Assembly (NCBI GenBank): GCA_963205005.1
Contig: CAUJHW010000101.1
Location: 1 to 64,000, forward strand
DNA length: 64,000 nucleotides
From: Pseudomonadota bacterium
GTDB taxonomy: Bacteria > Pseudomonadota > Alphaproteobacteria > Caulobacterales > Caulobacteraceae
Reading direction: 5' to 3'
Part shown: positions 17,341 through 25,810 of the stretch, in pieces
How positions within the stretch are numbered: position 1 is the stretch's first letter
How the letters are laid out: the number at the start of each line of letters is the position of its first letter
The notes under the pieces: model-generated
What the model saw: the letters and a program-made list of their open reading frames with translations, nothing else
Told to the model about the DNA's origin: nothing
The model's database searches: none
Made by a program: the position numbers and the translations under genes

Positions 17341-17963
17341 GGCCGCCCCGCCTGCGTCAGGGCCGGTACTTCGGTCACCAGCGTACCGGCGGCCCGGCTG
17401 CGGGCCTCCCGGGCGTTGGCCTGGGCGATAGCCAGGCCCAGCTTGGTCTCGTAGGCCGCCGCCAGCTCGGCATCGCGCAGGAACGGCGCGGCCTCGCTCA
17501 GGGTCGCGAACAGGTAGAGGTCCGGGAACTCGCTGAGCACCGCATTGGTTGGCGCCGCGTCCGACAGGGCGAACTTCTCCAGCAGGCGCAGGGTGAAGGC
17601 ATAGGCCTGGTCGCAGGGCCGGTCGAAGCCGACGTTGGTCCCGTCCACCGTCCAGGACGATGGCTCCCCCCGCAGCGAGACCACCGCCATCAGGCTGGCC
17701 TCTCGGAACGGCAGCTCCTCGCGTCCGCCGGGCCGCTCGATCCACAGCCGCAGCGGCTCGGTAAAGCCCGGCGGCAACGGCGCCGCGCGCACGCCCGGGC
17801 GCGTCGTCAGCGTGACCTCCGTCTCGCTCAGCCGGGTCCGCAGAACCCGGTTCAGCCGCGCCTCGGCCAGGGTGATGAATTCAGGGATGCGCGCGGTCAG
17901 GTCCGCCCGCACAAGCCAGTTCGCCGCCGCTGCCTGCAGCTCGGCATAGGTCGTGATCGCCAT
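17337..17963 (-). CDS. Phage head-tail adaptor protein
   Basis: A 208-residue protein with the phrase MAITTYAELQAAAANWLVRADLTARIPEFITLAEARLNRVLR in pieces, which is the mark of the SU10-type phage adaptor family. These proteins bind below the portal and link it to the tail. The C-terminal half is helical (LYLFATLSEAAPFLRDAELA). It comes right after the coat gene in transcription order, where connector genes of P22-like phages lie. Confidence 0.82.
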   Translation of the reverse strand: MAITTYAELQAAAANWLVRADLTARIPEFITLAEARLNRVLRTRLSETEVTLTTRPGVRAAPLPPGFTEPLRLWIERPGGREELPFREASLMAVVSLRGEPSSWTVDGTNVGFDRPCDQAYAFTLRLLEKFALSDAAPTNAVLSEFPDLYLFATLSEAAPFLRDAELAAAYETKLGLAIAQANAREARSRAAGTLVTEVPALTQAGRP

Positions 17964-18044
17964 GGACCCGCCTCGTTCGGAAATGTCTGGATGAAGGTGC
18001 GGGCGGCCGTCGCCGGCCGCCCGCGGTTCAGGCCGGCGGCGCCG

Positions 18045-19256
18045 CTAGCGGTTCGCCATCCGGCAGGCCAGCTGCGGCCGGATGGTCCGGTAGCCGTAGA
18101 GCACGTCCAGCCGGCACGGGAACTTGTCGGAGTTGATGTCGTACTGGCGCACGATCCGCATCGAGATCCCGTCGAACACCTCGCGGCTGGCGAAGTCCAC
18201 GCCGCGCGGCATCAGGAGGTCGGCGGTGGCGAAGGCGAAGGCCCCCTTCTGGTAGGCCAGGCTCAGGCCATACGGGCTGGAGGCCGCGCCCACGATCTGC
18301 AGGGCGACATTGTCCACCGGCAGGGCGCTGACGGTCTGGTTGGGCGGCGATCCGGCCGGGCCCACGATGGCCGGCGAGATGTTGATGCTGGCCTGCCCGG
18401 ATCCGCTCGAGGTCACGCCATTGAGGTCGGTCACCACGAACTGCTGCAGCTGGCCCGTCGACTGCTTGGTCTCCGGATGCACGCGGAACACGTTGGGGAT
18501 CGTGAAGATGTCGCCGCGGTTCAGCACCAGGGTCGAGGCCGTCCAGCCGTCGGTCGCCAGCACCCCGCCCGACTGGCCGATGCCGTTGACCAGTGGCGCG
18601 CCGGCCCGGGCCCCGACGGTGTGCGCCGGCCACAGGGTGTTCTCCATGAAGTCGAACCCGGCGGTCCGGCCCATGAAGCCTTCCCGGTTCTGGCGCGAGA
18701 TCGTCGCCTTGTCGTTGAACAGGCCCTTCAGGGCATCCACCAGGTCGACGTTGTCCTGGGTGTTGAGGTTGCAGGTCCGGCCGCTGAGCGGCGCCAGGTT
18801 GTCCACCAGCAGCTTCCGCGCCTTCAGGATGTGGTTGAAGGTCACCGGGTTCCCGGTGTTGTCCACCTGGCTGTAGATGTCCTTGTACATGCTCATGGCG
18901 TCCGCCTCGATGTTGGCGGCCAGCACGCTCATGGCGGGCTCCAGGATGCGCTCCGAGAAGTCGTCCAGGTGCATCGTCAGGTCGACCGACGTGAAGTTCA
19001 GGTCCACGCCCTTCTGGGTCTGGACCTTCAGGTCGACGGAGTTCTCGACGGTGTCCTGGGCCACCAGGTTCGCGCCGGTGCGCACGGCGTACTGGTTGGG
19101 CAGGCGGATCTTCAGGATGTCGCCTACCTTCGCGCCGTCGCGGGCGAAGCTGTCGTCATAGTCGCGCGTGATCGTGCCCACGAAGTTGAGTTTCTGGTGC
19201 AGCACGCGCAGCGCCTCGCGGGTCACGGAGGTCGCGGAAAGAAGGGTATTGGGCAT
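18045..19256 (-). CDS. Major coat protein, P22 gp5-like
   Basis: A 403-residue protein, close to P22 gp5 (430). It starts MPNTLLSATSVTREALRVLHQKLNFVG and holds DYDDSFARDGAKVGDILKIRLP near residue 40 and FFIPNVFRV-type and ADLLMPRGV runs later, as in the P22 coat family (HK97 fold with an extra insertion domain). It builds the capsid shell around the scaffold. The gene is the centre of the head module, between scaffold and adaptor. A GGTCCTC-type SD precedes the chosen ATG. Confidence 0.88.
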   Translation of the reverse strand: MPNTLLSATSVTREALRVLHQKLNFVGTITRDYDDSFARDGAKVGDILKIRLPNQYAVRTGANLVAQDTVENSVDLKVQTQKGVDLNFTSVDLTMHLDDFSERILEPAMSVLAANIEADAMSMYKDIYSQVDNTGNPVTFNHILKARKLLVDNLAPLSGRTCNLNTQDNVDLVDALKGLFNDKATISRQNREGFMGRTAGFDFMENTLWPAHTVGARAGAPLVNGIGQSGGVLATDGWTASTLVLNRGDIFTIPNVFRVHPETKQSTGQLQQFVVTDLNGVTSSGSGQASINISPAIVGPAGSPPNQTVSALPVDNVALQIVGAASSPYGLSLAYQKGAFAFATADLLMPRGVDFASREVFDGISMRIVRQYDINSDKFPCRLDVLYGYRTIRPQLACRMANR

Positions 19257-19468
19257 CGGTGGTCCTCTTGATGTCGGGGTGAAGCCGCGCTCCGGCGTCC
19301 GAGGCGCGGCGAACCGCGCGTGCTCGGTCGCGGCCGGCGGACCGGCGGCGGCGATGGGAATGAAGGTGGAAGACCGGCGGCCGCTTGCTCCCACAACTTC
19401 GGGAGGCGGCCGTTCAGTTTTGCGATCTGGACCTGTATGCTCGGACAGTCACGGAACGGAGGATTGTC

Positions 19469-19870
19469 GTGTCGCCTCGCTCATGGCCCCTGCTCGACGG
19501 GCTCCGCCGCTGGCGGGACGCCCGCCGGAGGCGCTGGAACCGCCGGTGGATCGGAAGCCTGCGCGTGGTCGACGACAGGCTGGAACACGTTCGCGGCGGG
19601 CGGACGATCTTCCGCATCGCCGCCGGGCAACTACGGCAGGTGGAATTCTACAAGGTCGACCGCATCACCGTTGACGATGTCTGCTGCGACCTCCTCACCG
19701 ACGACGGACAGGTCCTGACCATCCACGAGGAGCAGGAGGGCTGGGCCGCTGCGGTGGCCTGGCTTGAGCAGTTGCCGGGCTTTCATCCGGCCTGGCGGCG
19801 GGATGTGCTGGAGACTCCCTTCGCTGAGAACCGCACCCTCGCCTACGTGCGGCGCGACCGGATTTACTGA
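19469..19870 (+). CDS. Unknown plus-strand gene within the head module (moron-like)
   Basis: A 133-residue protein from a GTG at 19469 with GGAGG eight bases upstream, an unusually good start here. The sequence is basic at the N-terminus (RRWRDARRRRWNRRW), then strand-rich (IFRIAAGQLRQVEFYKVDRITVDDVCCDLL...GQVLTIHEEQEGW). It has no signal or membrane helix. It reads against the head genes and its end overlaps the next one by seven bases, the layout of a phage moron with its own promoter in 19257-19468. No family recognised. Confidence 0.6.
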   Translation: MSPRSWPLLDGLRRWRDARRRRWNRRWIGSLRVVDDRLEHVRGGRTIFRIAAGQLRQVEFYKVDRITVDDVCCDLLTDDGQVLTIHEEQEGWAAAVAWLEQLPGFHPAWRRDVLETPFAENRTLAYVRRDRIY

Positions 19871-20571
19871 CGGCGCGACCGTCGCCAGCGATCGACCAGG
19901 TCGCCGCCGACCGCGTGACCGAGGGCCCCGCCGCCCATGGCTCCGCCGATCCCACCAATGAGGGCGCCAGCGGCGCCGCCCGGCGGCCCCAGGAACATGC
20001 CGAGCATGCCGCCGGCCTCGGCGCCCGCCACCCCGGCGGCCCAGCCGCCTGCGGCCGAGCCTGCGACGGAGGCCGCCGCGCGGGGACGGTCCTGAGCCGA
20101 TGCGATCTCCGCGGCGCCCACGATCGCCCCGCCGGCCAGCGACGCCCGGCCCAGCCTGCCCATCGCGCGCGCCTGGGCGGTTGCGCCGGCGTTGACGTGG
20201 TTTGCCGAGCCGGAACCGCCCGCCGGCGACGCCGTCCCGGGCCGCACGGCGCGGATGAAATGGCGTTGGGGCGCTGGCGTTCGCAGCCGTTCAGCCGCCT
20301 TGATCGCGCTTCGCTCCGCCGACGCGTCGGTCGGCAGCCGGCGAACGGCGTCGACGTACTGCCGTCGCGTCTGCTCGGCGCGGACGCCGTTCTGTCCGGC
20401 GTAGGCAAGCGCGCCCTCCGCCTCGGCCAGACCAGGCGAGAGGCTTTCGCCGCGACGCCGGGGCGCCCGGCCAAGGGCGATCATTTCCGCGCTCGACAGT
20501 GGCGTGAAAGCCCACGGATCCCCCGCCGGCGGATCGACGAACGGGTCCTGGATGAAGCGACCGGGACCCAT
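19864..20571 (-). CDS. Phage protein with C-terminal glycine-zipper membrane segments
   Basis: A 235-residue protein. Residues 1-120 are polar and helical (TPLSSAEMIALGRAPRRR). Residues about 135-225 are Ala/Gly-rich and hydrophobic (SLAGGAIVGAAEIA, GMLGMFLGPPGGAAGALIGGIGGAMGGGALG), which could insert into a membrane. Such zipper proteins occur among the ejection proteins of podoviruses, which form a channel for DNA. It sits between scaffold and coat and overlaps the scaffold stop by one base. The ejection role is a guess. Confidence 0.6.
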   Translation of the reverse strand: MGPGRFIQDPFVDPPAGDPWAFTPLSSAEMIALGRAPRRRGESLSPGLAEAEGALAYAGQNGVRAEQTRRQYVDAVRRLPTDASAERSAIKAAERLRTPAPQRHFIRAVRPGTASPAGGSGSANHVNAGATAQARAMGRLGRASLAGGAIVGAAEIASAQDRPRAAASVAGSAAGGWAAGVAGAEAGGMLGMFLGPPGGAAGALIGGIGGAMGGGALGHAVGGDLVDRWRRSRRQ

Positions 20572-21392
20572 CACGCTCCCCGCGACATCTGGTCGTTGCG
20601 CCGGCGCATCCATTCCTTCGTCGCCAGTTCGTCGCGCACGCCCGAACCGCCCGACGCCCCGCTGGCCACCGAAACCGCCGGCCGCACGGCCTGGGCCCGC
20701 TCACGCGCGCCCGCCTGGTCGACCTGGTCAGCGCGCCAGGCCTTGTGCAGCAGCTTCCACAGCCGGGGATCGGCCGCCTCGCGCAGCTCGTCCGGGGTCA
20801 CGCCGAAGGCTTGGGCATAGTCGATCAGCCTGCCGGCCACCTCCGGCGACCAGCCGTCGATCTCCTGGCTCAGCCGCCGGCCGGTCTCGGCCATCGCCTC
20901 GGCCGCCGCCCGCGCCGCCTTCAGTTGCGAGCGCTCCTCATGGTGGTTCACCGCATGGGCCAGGGCGTCGCGGGCCTCGCTCAGGCGCTGGGCGGTGTCC
21001 CACAGCGACCGCGCGCCGTCCGGGTCCTCCGCCGCATAGGCTTCCCAGTCCACGTCCCGGAAGTCTTCCAGCTGGTGGTCCAGCGCCGCCAGCCGCAGCC
21101 GATCCTGGCTGGCCCCGGCATAGACGCCCGCCTGTTCGGCCAGGGCCTGACGTTCGGCCTCCAGCACCCGCCGGTGCTCGGCCAGTTCCTGCGTCTTGCG
21201 CGTGTAGTCCGCGTTCCTCAGGAACGCGCCCCTCAGCGCCGCCGGCAGGGTATGGACCTCCCCGTCCACCTCCAGGTCAAAGGTCTCGGGGGCCCCCTCG
21301 AACCCCGCCTCCAGCCCTTCCCCGTCCAGCCCGGCCTCGTCCGCGCGCGCGAAGTCGCCCTCGCCCGCCATGATGGCGTCGTCGTCTTGCAT
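20571..21392 (-). CDS. Phage scaffolding-type protein
   Basis: A 273-residue, highly charged, helical protein. The stretch FDLEVDGEVHTLPAALRGAF followed by NADYTRKTQELAEHRR and a long coiled coil is typical of phage scaffold proteins that sit between portal and coat genes. The end is basic (TKEWMRRRNDQMSRG), as expected for a coat-binding tail. It guides assembly of the coat shell and then leaves. The next gene starts inside its stop codon. Confidence 0.8.
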   Translation of the reverse strand: MQDDDAIMAGEGDFARADEAGLDGEGLEAGFEGAPETFDLEVDGEVHTLPAALRGAFLRNADYTRKTQELAEHRRVLEAERQALAEQAGVYAGASQDRLRLAALDHQLEDFRDVDWEAYAAEDPDGARSLWDTAQRLSEARDALAHAVNHHEERSQLKAARAAAEAMAETGRRLSQEIDGWSPEVAGRLIDYAQAFGVTPDELREAADPRLWKLLHKAWRADQVDQAGARERAQAVRPAVSVASGASGGSGVRDELATKEWMRRRNDQMSRGA

Positions 21393-21848
21393 TCGGTGTT
21401 CCTTGTGGATCTGCGCCCCGCGGCATGGCCGCGCCTGGCGTCAGGGTTTCAGATAGAGAGGAAGCGACGCGTCTGGGCGTTTCCGCGGACGCCTGCTTTC
21501 ACCACCAGCTTTGCGCACTGCGCGGCAGGATCACGGGCTTCGCAGCGCCGAACCGGAGTCCGCTTCGGATGGCGCCGGCCGTCGCATGTGGCCATTCCCC
21601 GGACATGAGCATCATCCATGGGATCGCGAGCCTGTCTTCACCCGCCCGCAAAGTCGTCATGCCAACAGCCAGGCCTCGCTGACGCAAAGGCGCTGTTGTC
21701 GGGACTGGCGGGAGGTCGTCCTGCGGAACCCCCACGATGGCCGCAGGCGTCCCCGACAGGGCTTTGAATATGGCTGGAAAAGTGGCCCTCGCGATGCCGC
21801 AGCCATCGAGAGAAACCGCAGCGTCAATCACAGTACAGGCGTATCCGC
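21393..21848. other. Gap upstream of the scaffold gene
   Basis: This stretch of 456 bases separates the scaffold gene from the two small membrane-protein genes. Open frames exist on both strands but none has recognisable protein features or a convincing start. It may carry a promoter for the scaffold-coat group. It may also be the scar of a lost gene. Confidence 0.35.
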
Positions 21849-22394
21849 CTACATACCCCTGCGCGCGGGCGCCAATCGCAGTTGGCGTTGCTGCTGCTCC
21901 ATCGACATGAGCATTCCGTCCCGATCAACCGTGATCTCGGTGCCAATGCTCGTCACGCTACGGCGCACAGAAGATACGCCCAGGATCATCGCGACCTCGA
22001 ATTCGAGGACAGGCTGCATCACAGGGTGGTTTGCCGCACCAATACGGCGATGCAGCTTGCACAGTTCCAGATAAAGGCCGCGCACATCGCAATTGGCAGC
22101 TGACAACGTAGATCCGCGCTCATGAACGCTGTGGTGAGCCAGGCTGACGAGGATCGGCGCCAGCAGCGCAGCCACCACCATGAAAAGCGGGCTGCTCGGA
22201 AACGCATCGTCCAGCATGTTTACAACGTCATGTCGCAGTTTCTCGGGCACGTCTGATCGGGCGAGAAACTGCTCACCCTTTTCAGCAAAGGACAGCCGAA
22301 GGGATTGAGCGGATGTCATGCCGTATCGATAACTGACTGTTCCGACAATCAGGGCGCCGACCACTGCAAGCGGCACAAGGTAGCTAAAAGGCAT
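21849..22394 (-). CDS. Small membrane protein, unknown, in the phage cluster
   Basis: A 181-residue protein. A first membrane helix lies at residues about 4-20 (YLVPLAVVGALIVGTVSY) and a second at about 68-87 (PLFMVVAALLAPILVSLA). The rest is cytoplasmic or periplasmic, with a C-terminal tail rich in Gln/Arg (SMEQQQRQLRLAPARRG). It is less GC-rich than the phage genes. It starts ten bases after the end of another small membrane-protein gene, so the two form a pair. No family recognised; a superinfection or host-takeover role would fit a moron. Confidence 0.6.
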   Translation of the reverse strand: MPFSYLVPLAVVGALIVGTVSYRYGMTSAQSLRLSFAEKGEQFLARSDVPEKLRHDVVNMLDDAFPSSPLFMVVAALLAPILVSLAHHSVHERGSTLSAANCDVRGLYLELCKLHRRIGAANHPVMQPVLEFEVAMILGVSSVRRSVTSIGTEITVDRDGMLMSMEQQQRQLRLAPARRGM

Positions 22395-22404
22395 GCCTAT
22401 CGTC

Positions 22405-22728
22405 TCACTTGGTGCGGCCAGAACGAGGCTTGATCTGCGCACGTTCACGAGCGGATTTGTAGTCCGACTTCATTCCTGCAACCTTAACCTTAGTTAGGTG
22501 GGCCTGCCAGCGCCACCATGCAACGGCGAGGCACAACACCACCGTCATGAATGGGTGGGCGGCAATCCAGTTCAGGGTGAAATACCAAACGCGTTCACCG
22601 CCGGCGATCGTGTCACGCACGAGATCCGCGGAAGCCTGGAGCTTTCCCCTCTGCTTACTGGCCTCAATCACGAGGCCGCCGGCGCCGGCGCCGGTTGCAA
22701 CCGCTGATTCTTCCAATCCGCTCCTCAC
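22405..22728 (-). CDS. Small single-pass membrane protein, unknown, in the phage cluster
   Basis: This protein is about 107 residues long. One membrane helix lies near residues 57-72 (PFMTVVLCLAVAWWRW), flanked by a polar N-terminal half (EASKQRGKLQASADLVRDTI) and a basic C-terminus. The start is uncertain: GTG at 22728 lacks a ribosome site, while AGGAG precedes a TTG at 22716. A 35-residue frame (MTQRMVDDMHTLREC...) overlaps its 5' end in another frame. The gene is paired with the next membrane-protein gene. Confidence 0.55.
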   Translation of the reverse strand: MRSGLEESAVATGAGAGGLVIEASKQRGKLQASADLVRDTIAGGERVWYFTLNWIAAHPFMTVVLCLAVAWWRWQAHLTKVKVAGMKSDYKSARERAQIKPRSGRTK

Positions 22729-22837
22729 ACTCGCGTAGAGTGTGCATATCGTCTACCATACGTTGAGTCATTGCCGTTTTTCCAGACCGATCCAGGACCA
22801 GCCCGTCGATCAGAACGATGCTCCAGCCTGGTACTGG

Positions 22838-24754
22838 TCAGGGTTGCTGCCGCATCGCCCGCATCCGGTTGGTCTCGGCCTCGAAGGCCTCGATCTCCAG
22901 CTTGCGGGCCTCATGCGACCGGTCCTGCTTCAGCGCGCTGATCTCGGCCTTCGTTGCGGCCAGCACCTGGGCCAGCCGGGCCAGCTGCGCCTTCGCCGCC
23001 TCGACCTCCGGCGCGGGTCCGCGCGCCTGCGGCGGGACCAGCGCCGCCAGCCGCCCGGCGATCTCGTCGGCGCCGGGCCAGTCCAGGTTGCGCGCCAGCA
23101 GGTCGCCGACCACCGGCGCCGCGGCCGGATAGGCGCGGATCAGCTCGATCATCTGGCTCGCCGCCTCTTCCCGGCGGCTGGTGAAACTGGGGCCAGAGCG
23201 CACCGTCAGGTCATAGCGGCCGGCCGCAAGGTCATAGATCTTCTCCATCCGGCGCAGCGGCCCAGCCGGATCGGCGCCCTGCCCCGCCGACGCCACGCCC
23301 ACGGACTTCGCCGTCCCGTCCGGTCCCAGCACACGGATTACCCGCGCGGTCCCGTACACCTTGGGGATCAGGTCCAGCAGGATCCGTCCGGCATGCCGCA
23401 TCGCCCGGCTCAGGTTGTCGATATAGTGGAAGGTCGAGACGTCGCCCTCCCGCTGTCGGGCCATGATCGCCCGGCCCGAAGTCTCGTTCGACCGCGCGCC
23501 CAGGCTGGCGTCGTGCAGCCCCATGATCGCCTTCATGTCGTCCGAGGCGTTCATCGCCTCCTGCAGCGCCCCGGTCGGCGCGCCTGCGAACCCCTGCCGC
23601 ATCGGCGGCTCCGGTCCGTCGTACTCGATGTAGGCATGGCTGCGCACGTTGGCGCTCGCCCACTTGGCCGCGTCGGTGTCGAACGCGCCCTTGCGGCCAA
23701 TGAACGGCGACTTGGGCGCCAGCGCCACCAGTTCCGTCGAGGTCGTGCGCCAGTAGTTGAACATCCGCTGGGGGTCCTTGGCGTCGCGCACCAGCCCCCG
23801 CAGGCGACGGTGGCCGTCCACCATCAGCTCCTCGCCGTACACCGGCACGATGGGGATGAACCGCCCCACCCAGTCCACGGTCTCCAGCACCCCGGCGCCG
23901 CTCAGGATCCGCTGGGTCACCCGATGGCTGGCCGCCTGTCGGGGCCGCCCCACCGGCTTCACCCCCAGGGCGTCGAACATCGCCTTCTGCGCCCGATAGA
24001 CCGTCTCCTCCACCACCTGGCCGTCCGACAGCGCCAGGATGGTGCGGGTCACCCGTTCGCGCCGCCAGTATTCGGCCACCGCCACGCGGTCGCCGTCACC
24101 GCGGGCGCCGGTCGTCAGCGCCGGCGCGTCGGCCGACCAGTCCACGGCGTCGGCCCCCTTCCAGCGGGTCTCGAAGGCGGCGCGGGGCAGGCTGTCCACC
24201 ACGAAGGCGGTATTCCAGTCACTGGAGTCCGCCGCGGTCGATTCCGGATCGCCATAGATCGAGAACGGGTTCGACACCCGCTCCACGGCCAGATCCTGGT
24301 CGAAGCCGTCGTCGGCGGCATAGCGGGTGTTGATGCGGAAATAGCCGACCCCGCAGGTCACCGCGAAGTCCAGGGCGGTGTCATAGGCCACCTCGGCGTC
24401 GCTCGACTGCTCGATGTGCCGGACCAGGCCGTTGAACACCTCCGCCGTGTCCGGATCGCCGCCGCTGTCCACCGGATGCACGGCGATCGCCGGCTTGTTC
24501 TGGCGCGCGTCATTCACAACTTGCCGGATGAAGGCTGGAAGCCGGTTGATCGTCAGGCAGGGCCGCCCCTCCTGCTCGCGCTCGCGCCGCACCGCCTCCG
24601 GCCATTGCTCGCCCAGCCGTGCGAACCGCAGGTCGTCCAGCGCCGCACGCCGGTTCTCGGCCTCCGCATCGGCCGCCAGCGCGAACCCCGCACGGGCCTC
24701 CTGAAGAATATCGTCGTCGGACAAGGCATCGCCCCATGGCAAGGGGCCCGCCAC
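22838..24754 (-). CDS. Phage portal protein, P22 gp1-like
   Basis: A 638-residue protein. The N-terminal helical part (RFARLGEQWPEAVRREREQEGRPCLTINRL in pieces), then NDARQNKPAIAVHPVD, GYFRINTRY and the later SNETSGRAIMARQREGD are hallmarks of P22-type portals, which form the 12-part ring for DNA entry. The end is a coiled coil (KAEISALKQDRSHEARKLEIEAF in part), like the P22 barrel. GTG at 24754 was taken; internal TTG codons are possible. It is separated from the terminase by five non-phage genes, and a promoter lies about 155 bases upstream. Confidence 0.88.
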   Translation of the reverse strand: MAGPLPWGDALSDDDILQEARAGFALAADAEAENRRAALDDLRFARLGEQWPEAVRREREQEGRPCLTINRLPAFIRQVVNDARQNKPAIAVHPVDSGGDPDTAEVFNGLVRHIEQSSDAEVAYDTALDFAVTCGVGYFRINTRYAADDGFDQDLAVERVSNPFSIYGDPESTAADSSDWNTAFVVDSLPRAAFETRWKGADAVDWSADAPALTTGARGDGDRVAVAEYWRRERVTRTILALSDGQVVEETVYRAQKAMFDALGVKPVGRPRQAASHRVTQRILSGAGVLETVDWVGRFIPIVPVYGEELMVDGHRRLRGLVRDAKDPQRMFNYWRTTSTELVALAPKSPFIGRKGAFDTDAAKWASANVRSHAYIEYDGPEPPMRQGFAGAPTGALQEAMNASDDMKAIMGLHDASLGARSNETSGRAIMARQREGDVSTFHYIDNLSRAMRHAGRILLDLIPKVYGTARVIRVLGPDGTAKSVGVASAGQGADPAGPLRRMEKIYDLAAGRYDLTVRSGPSFTSRREEAASQMIELIRAYPAAAPVVGDLLARNLDWPGADEIAGRLAALVPPQARGPAPEVEAAKAQLARLAQVLAATKAEISALKQDRSHEARKLEIEAFEAETNRMRAMRQQP

Positions 24755-24910
24755 AGGCGAGCCCGGCGGGTGAACAGCCGCGCGCAGCCCCCGCAGGGAC
24801 GACCGCCACGACCAGGTTTTCCGTGAAACGTGAGGAGCCGCCGAAGCCCACCCGCCCTTCAGCCCCGCAACGGCAGGACCCCAGCGGGCGGACTCTTCGA
24901 CGATGGTGTT

Positions 24911-24956
24911 TTTCTAGCGAATTCGCGCGCGAAAGTCAATACAAAACGTGAACATC
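24911..24956 (-). promoter_or_regulatory. Housekeeping promoter before the portal gene, one of two near-identical boxes
   Basis: On the minus strand TTGACT (24934-24939), a 17-base spacer and GCTAGAAA form a promoter of the Caulobacter sigma-73 type (TTGAC-N-GCTAN). The 43 bases 24914-24956 match 32056-32098 at 38 positions. Confidence 0.7.
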
Positions 24957-24961
24957 TCGCG

Positions 24962-25381
24962 TCACCCGGCCTTCCGCCCTGCCGCGCGGGTCTTCGCCGC
25001 CGGCGTGCGCGCCGCTTTCCCTGTGCGCGCCTTCGCCTGCGCCTCGCAGCGCTTGCGCAGGGCGTCCAGTTCCTTGTCGGTCAGTTTCTCGATGCCGATG
25101 AAGTCGTTCTCGGCCCGGCCCACCAGGATCAGCTCGTCCAGCTTTGCCTGTATGGCCGCCCCGTCGCGGTTCTGGGTGTTCTGGATCAGGAACACCATGA
25201 GGAAGGTGACGATGGTGGTGCTGGTATTGATCACCAGCTGCCAGGTCTCGGAGAACCCGAACAGAGGCCCGCTCATCGCCCAGCCCACCACCAGCGCCAC
25301 GCAGAGCAGGAACGCCCAGGGGCTGCCCGTGGCCTTGGCGGTGCGGTTCGCGAAGCCGGCGAAGACCTTGTCGAGACTCAT
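24962..25381 (-). CDS. Low-affinity iron permease family membrane protein
   Basis: A 139-residue protein of the low-affinity iron permease (FET4-like) family found in bacteria. The phrases FANRTAKATGSPWAFLLCVALVVGW and INTSTTIVTFLMVFLIQNTQNRD in pieces are the family core with two membrane helices. A polar segment follows (LDELILVGRAENDFIGIEKL), then a basic tail. The transport role is inferred from the family and not well proven in bacteria. It is a chromosomal-type gene lying between terminase and portal; Met 25381 was chosen over an earlier Met. Confidence 0.82.
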   Translation of the reverse strand: MSLDKVFAGFANRTAKATGSPWAFLLCVALVVGWAMSGPLFGFSETWQLVINTSTTIVTFLMVFLIQNTQNRDGAAIQAKLDELILVGRAENDFIGIEKLTDKELDALRKRCEAQAKARTGKAARTPAAKTRAAGRKAG

Positions 25382-25425
25382 GGATCGCAAACGCGTCACG
25401 TCTCAAATCGTGGCGCCGCTGCCCC

Positions 25426-25809
25426 TCAGTCCTCGTCCTCGGCGTCCAGCTCCGCCACCAGCCGCTTCAGCCGCGCCAGGTCTTCCGGCGCCACCGCTCG
25501 CTCTCGGGTCAGGTGCGCCACCAGGCCGGCCAGACGTCCGTCGAACAGGCGGTCCAGCATCCCCTGCCCCTCGGCGGTCAGCCAGGCCTCCCGCGTCAGC
25601 CGAGGCGCATAGACCGTCCGCCCGCGCCGCCGCTCCGACGCCAGCGCGCCCTTGCGGATCAGCCGGTGGATCAGGGTGCGCGCCGTCGATTCCGTCCAGC
25701 CGTGCGCCGGGCCGACGGCGGCCAGGATCTCCTCGACCCCGGCGCCGTCATTGTCCCAGACCACGGCCATCACCTGGCTCTCGGCATCCGAGATGCGCGG
25801 GGTCGCCAC
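25426..25809 (-). CDS. BlaI/MecI/CopY family transcriptional repressor
   Basis: This 127-residue protein carries a winged-helix domain at about 5-75: PRISDAESQVMAVVWDNDGAG, then ESTARTLIHRLIRKGAL as the recognition helix, and RGRTVYAPRL as the wing. The C-terminal part is a helical dimerisation region. BlaI-type repressors bind TAC-rich palindromes and are released by proteolysis through BlaR1-type sensors or by metal. It starts one base after the membrane-protein gene and no BlaR1 protease is beside it. A perfect palindrome upstream of the pair is its likely operator. Confidence 0.9.
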   Translation of the reverse strand: MATPRISDAESQVMAVVWDNDGAGVEEILAAVGPAHGWTESTARTLIHRLIRKGALASERRRGRTVYAPRLTREAWLTAEGQGMLDRLFDGRLAGLVAHLTRERAVAPEDLARLKRLVAELDAEDED

Positions 25810-25810
25810 C

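Noticed and set aside
21499..21831. A 110-residue minus-strand frame upstream of the scaffold gene
   Set aside because: No start signal, no recognisable domain and codon use unlike the neighbours. It may be a degraded gene, but that cannot be supported.
22742..24826. A long plus-strand frame of about 690 codons opposite the portal gene
   Set aside because: The portal frame has family motifs. The plus frame is rich in Arg, His and Gln with no recognisable fold, as expected for an antisense shadow.
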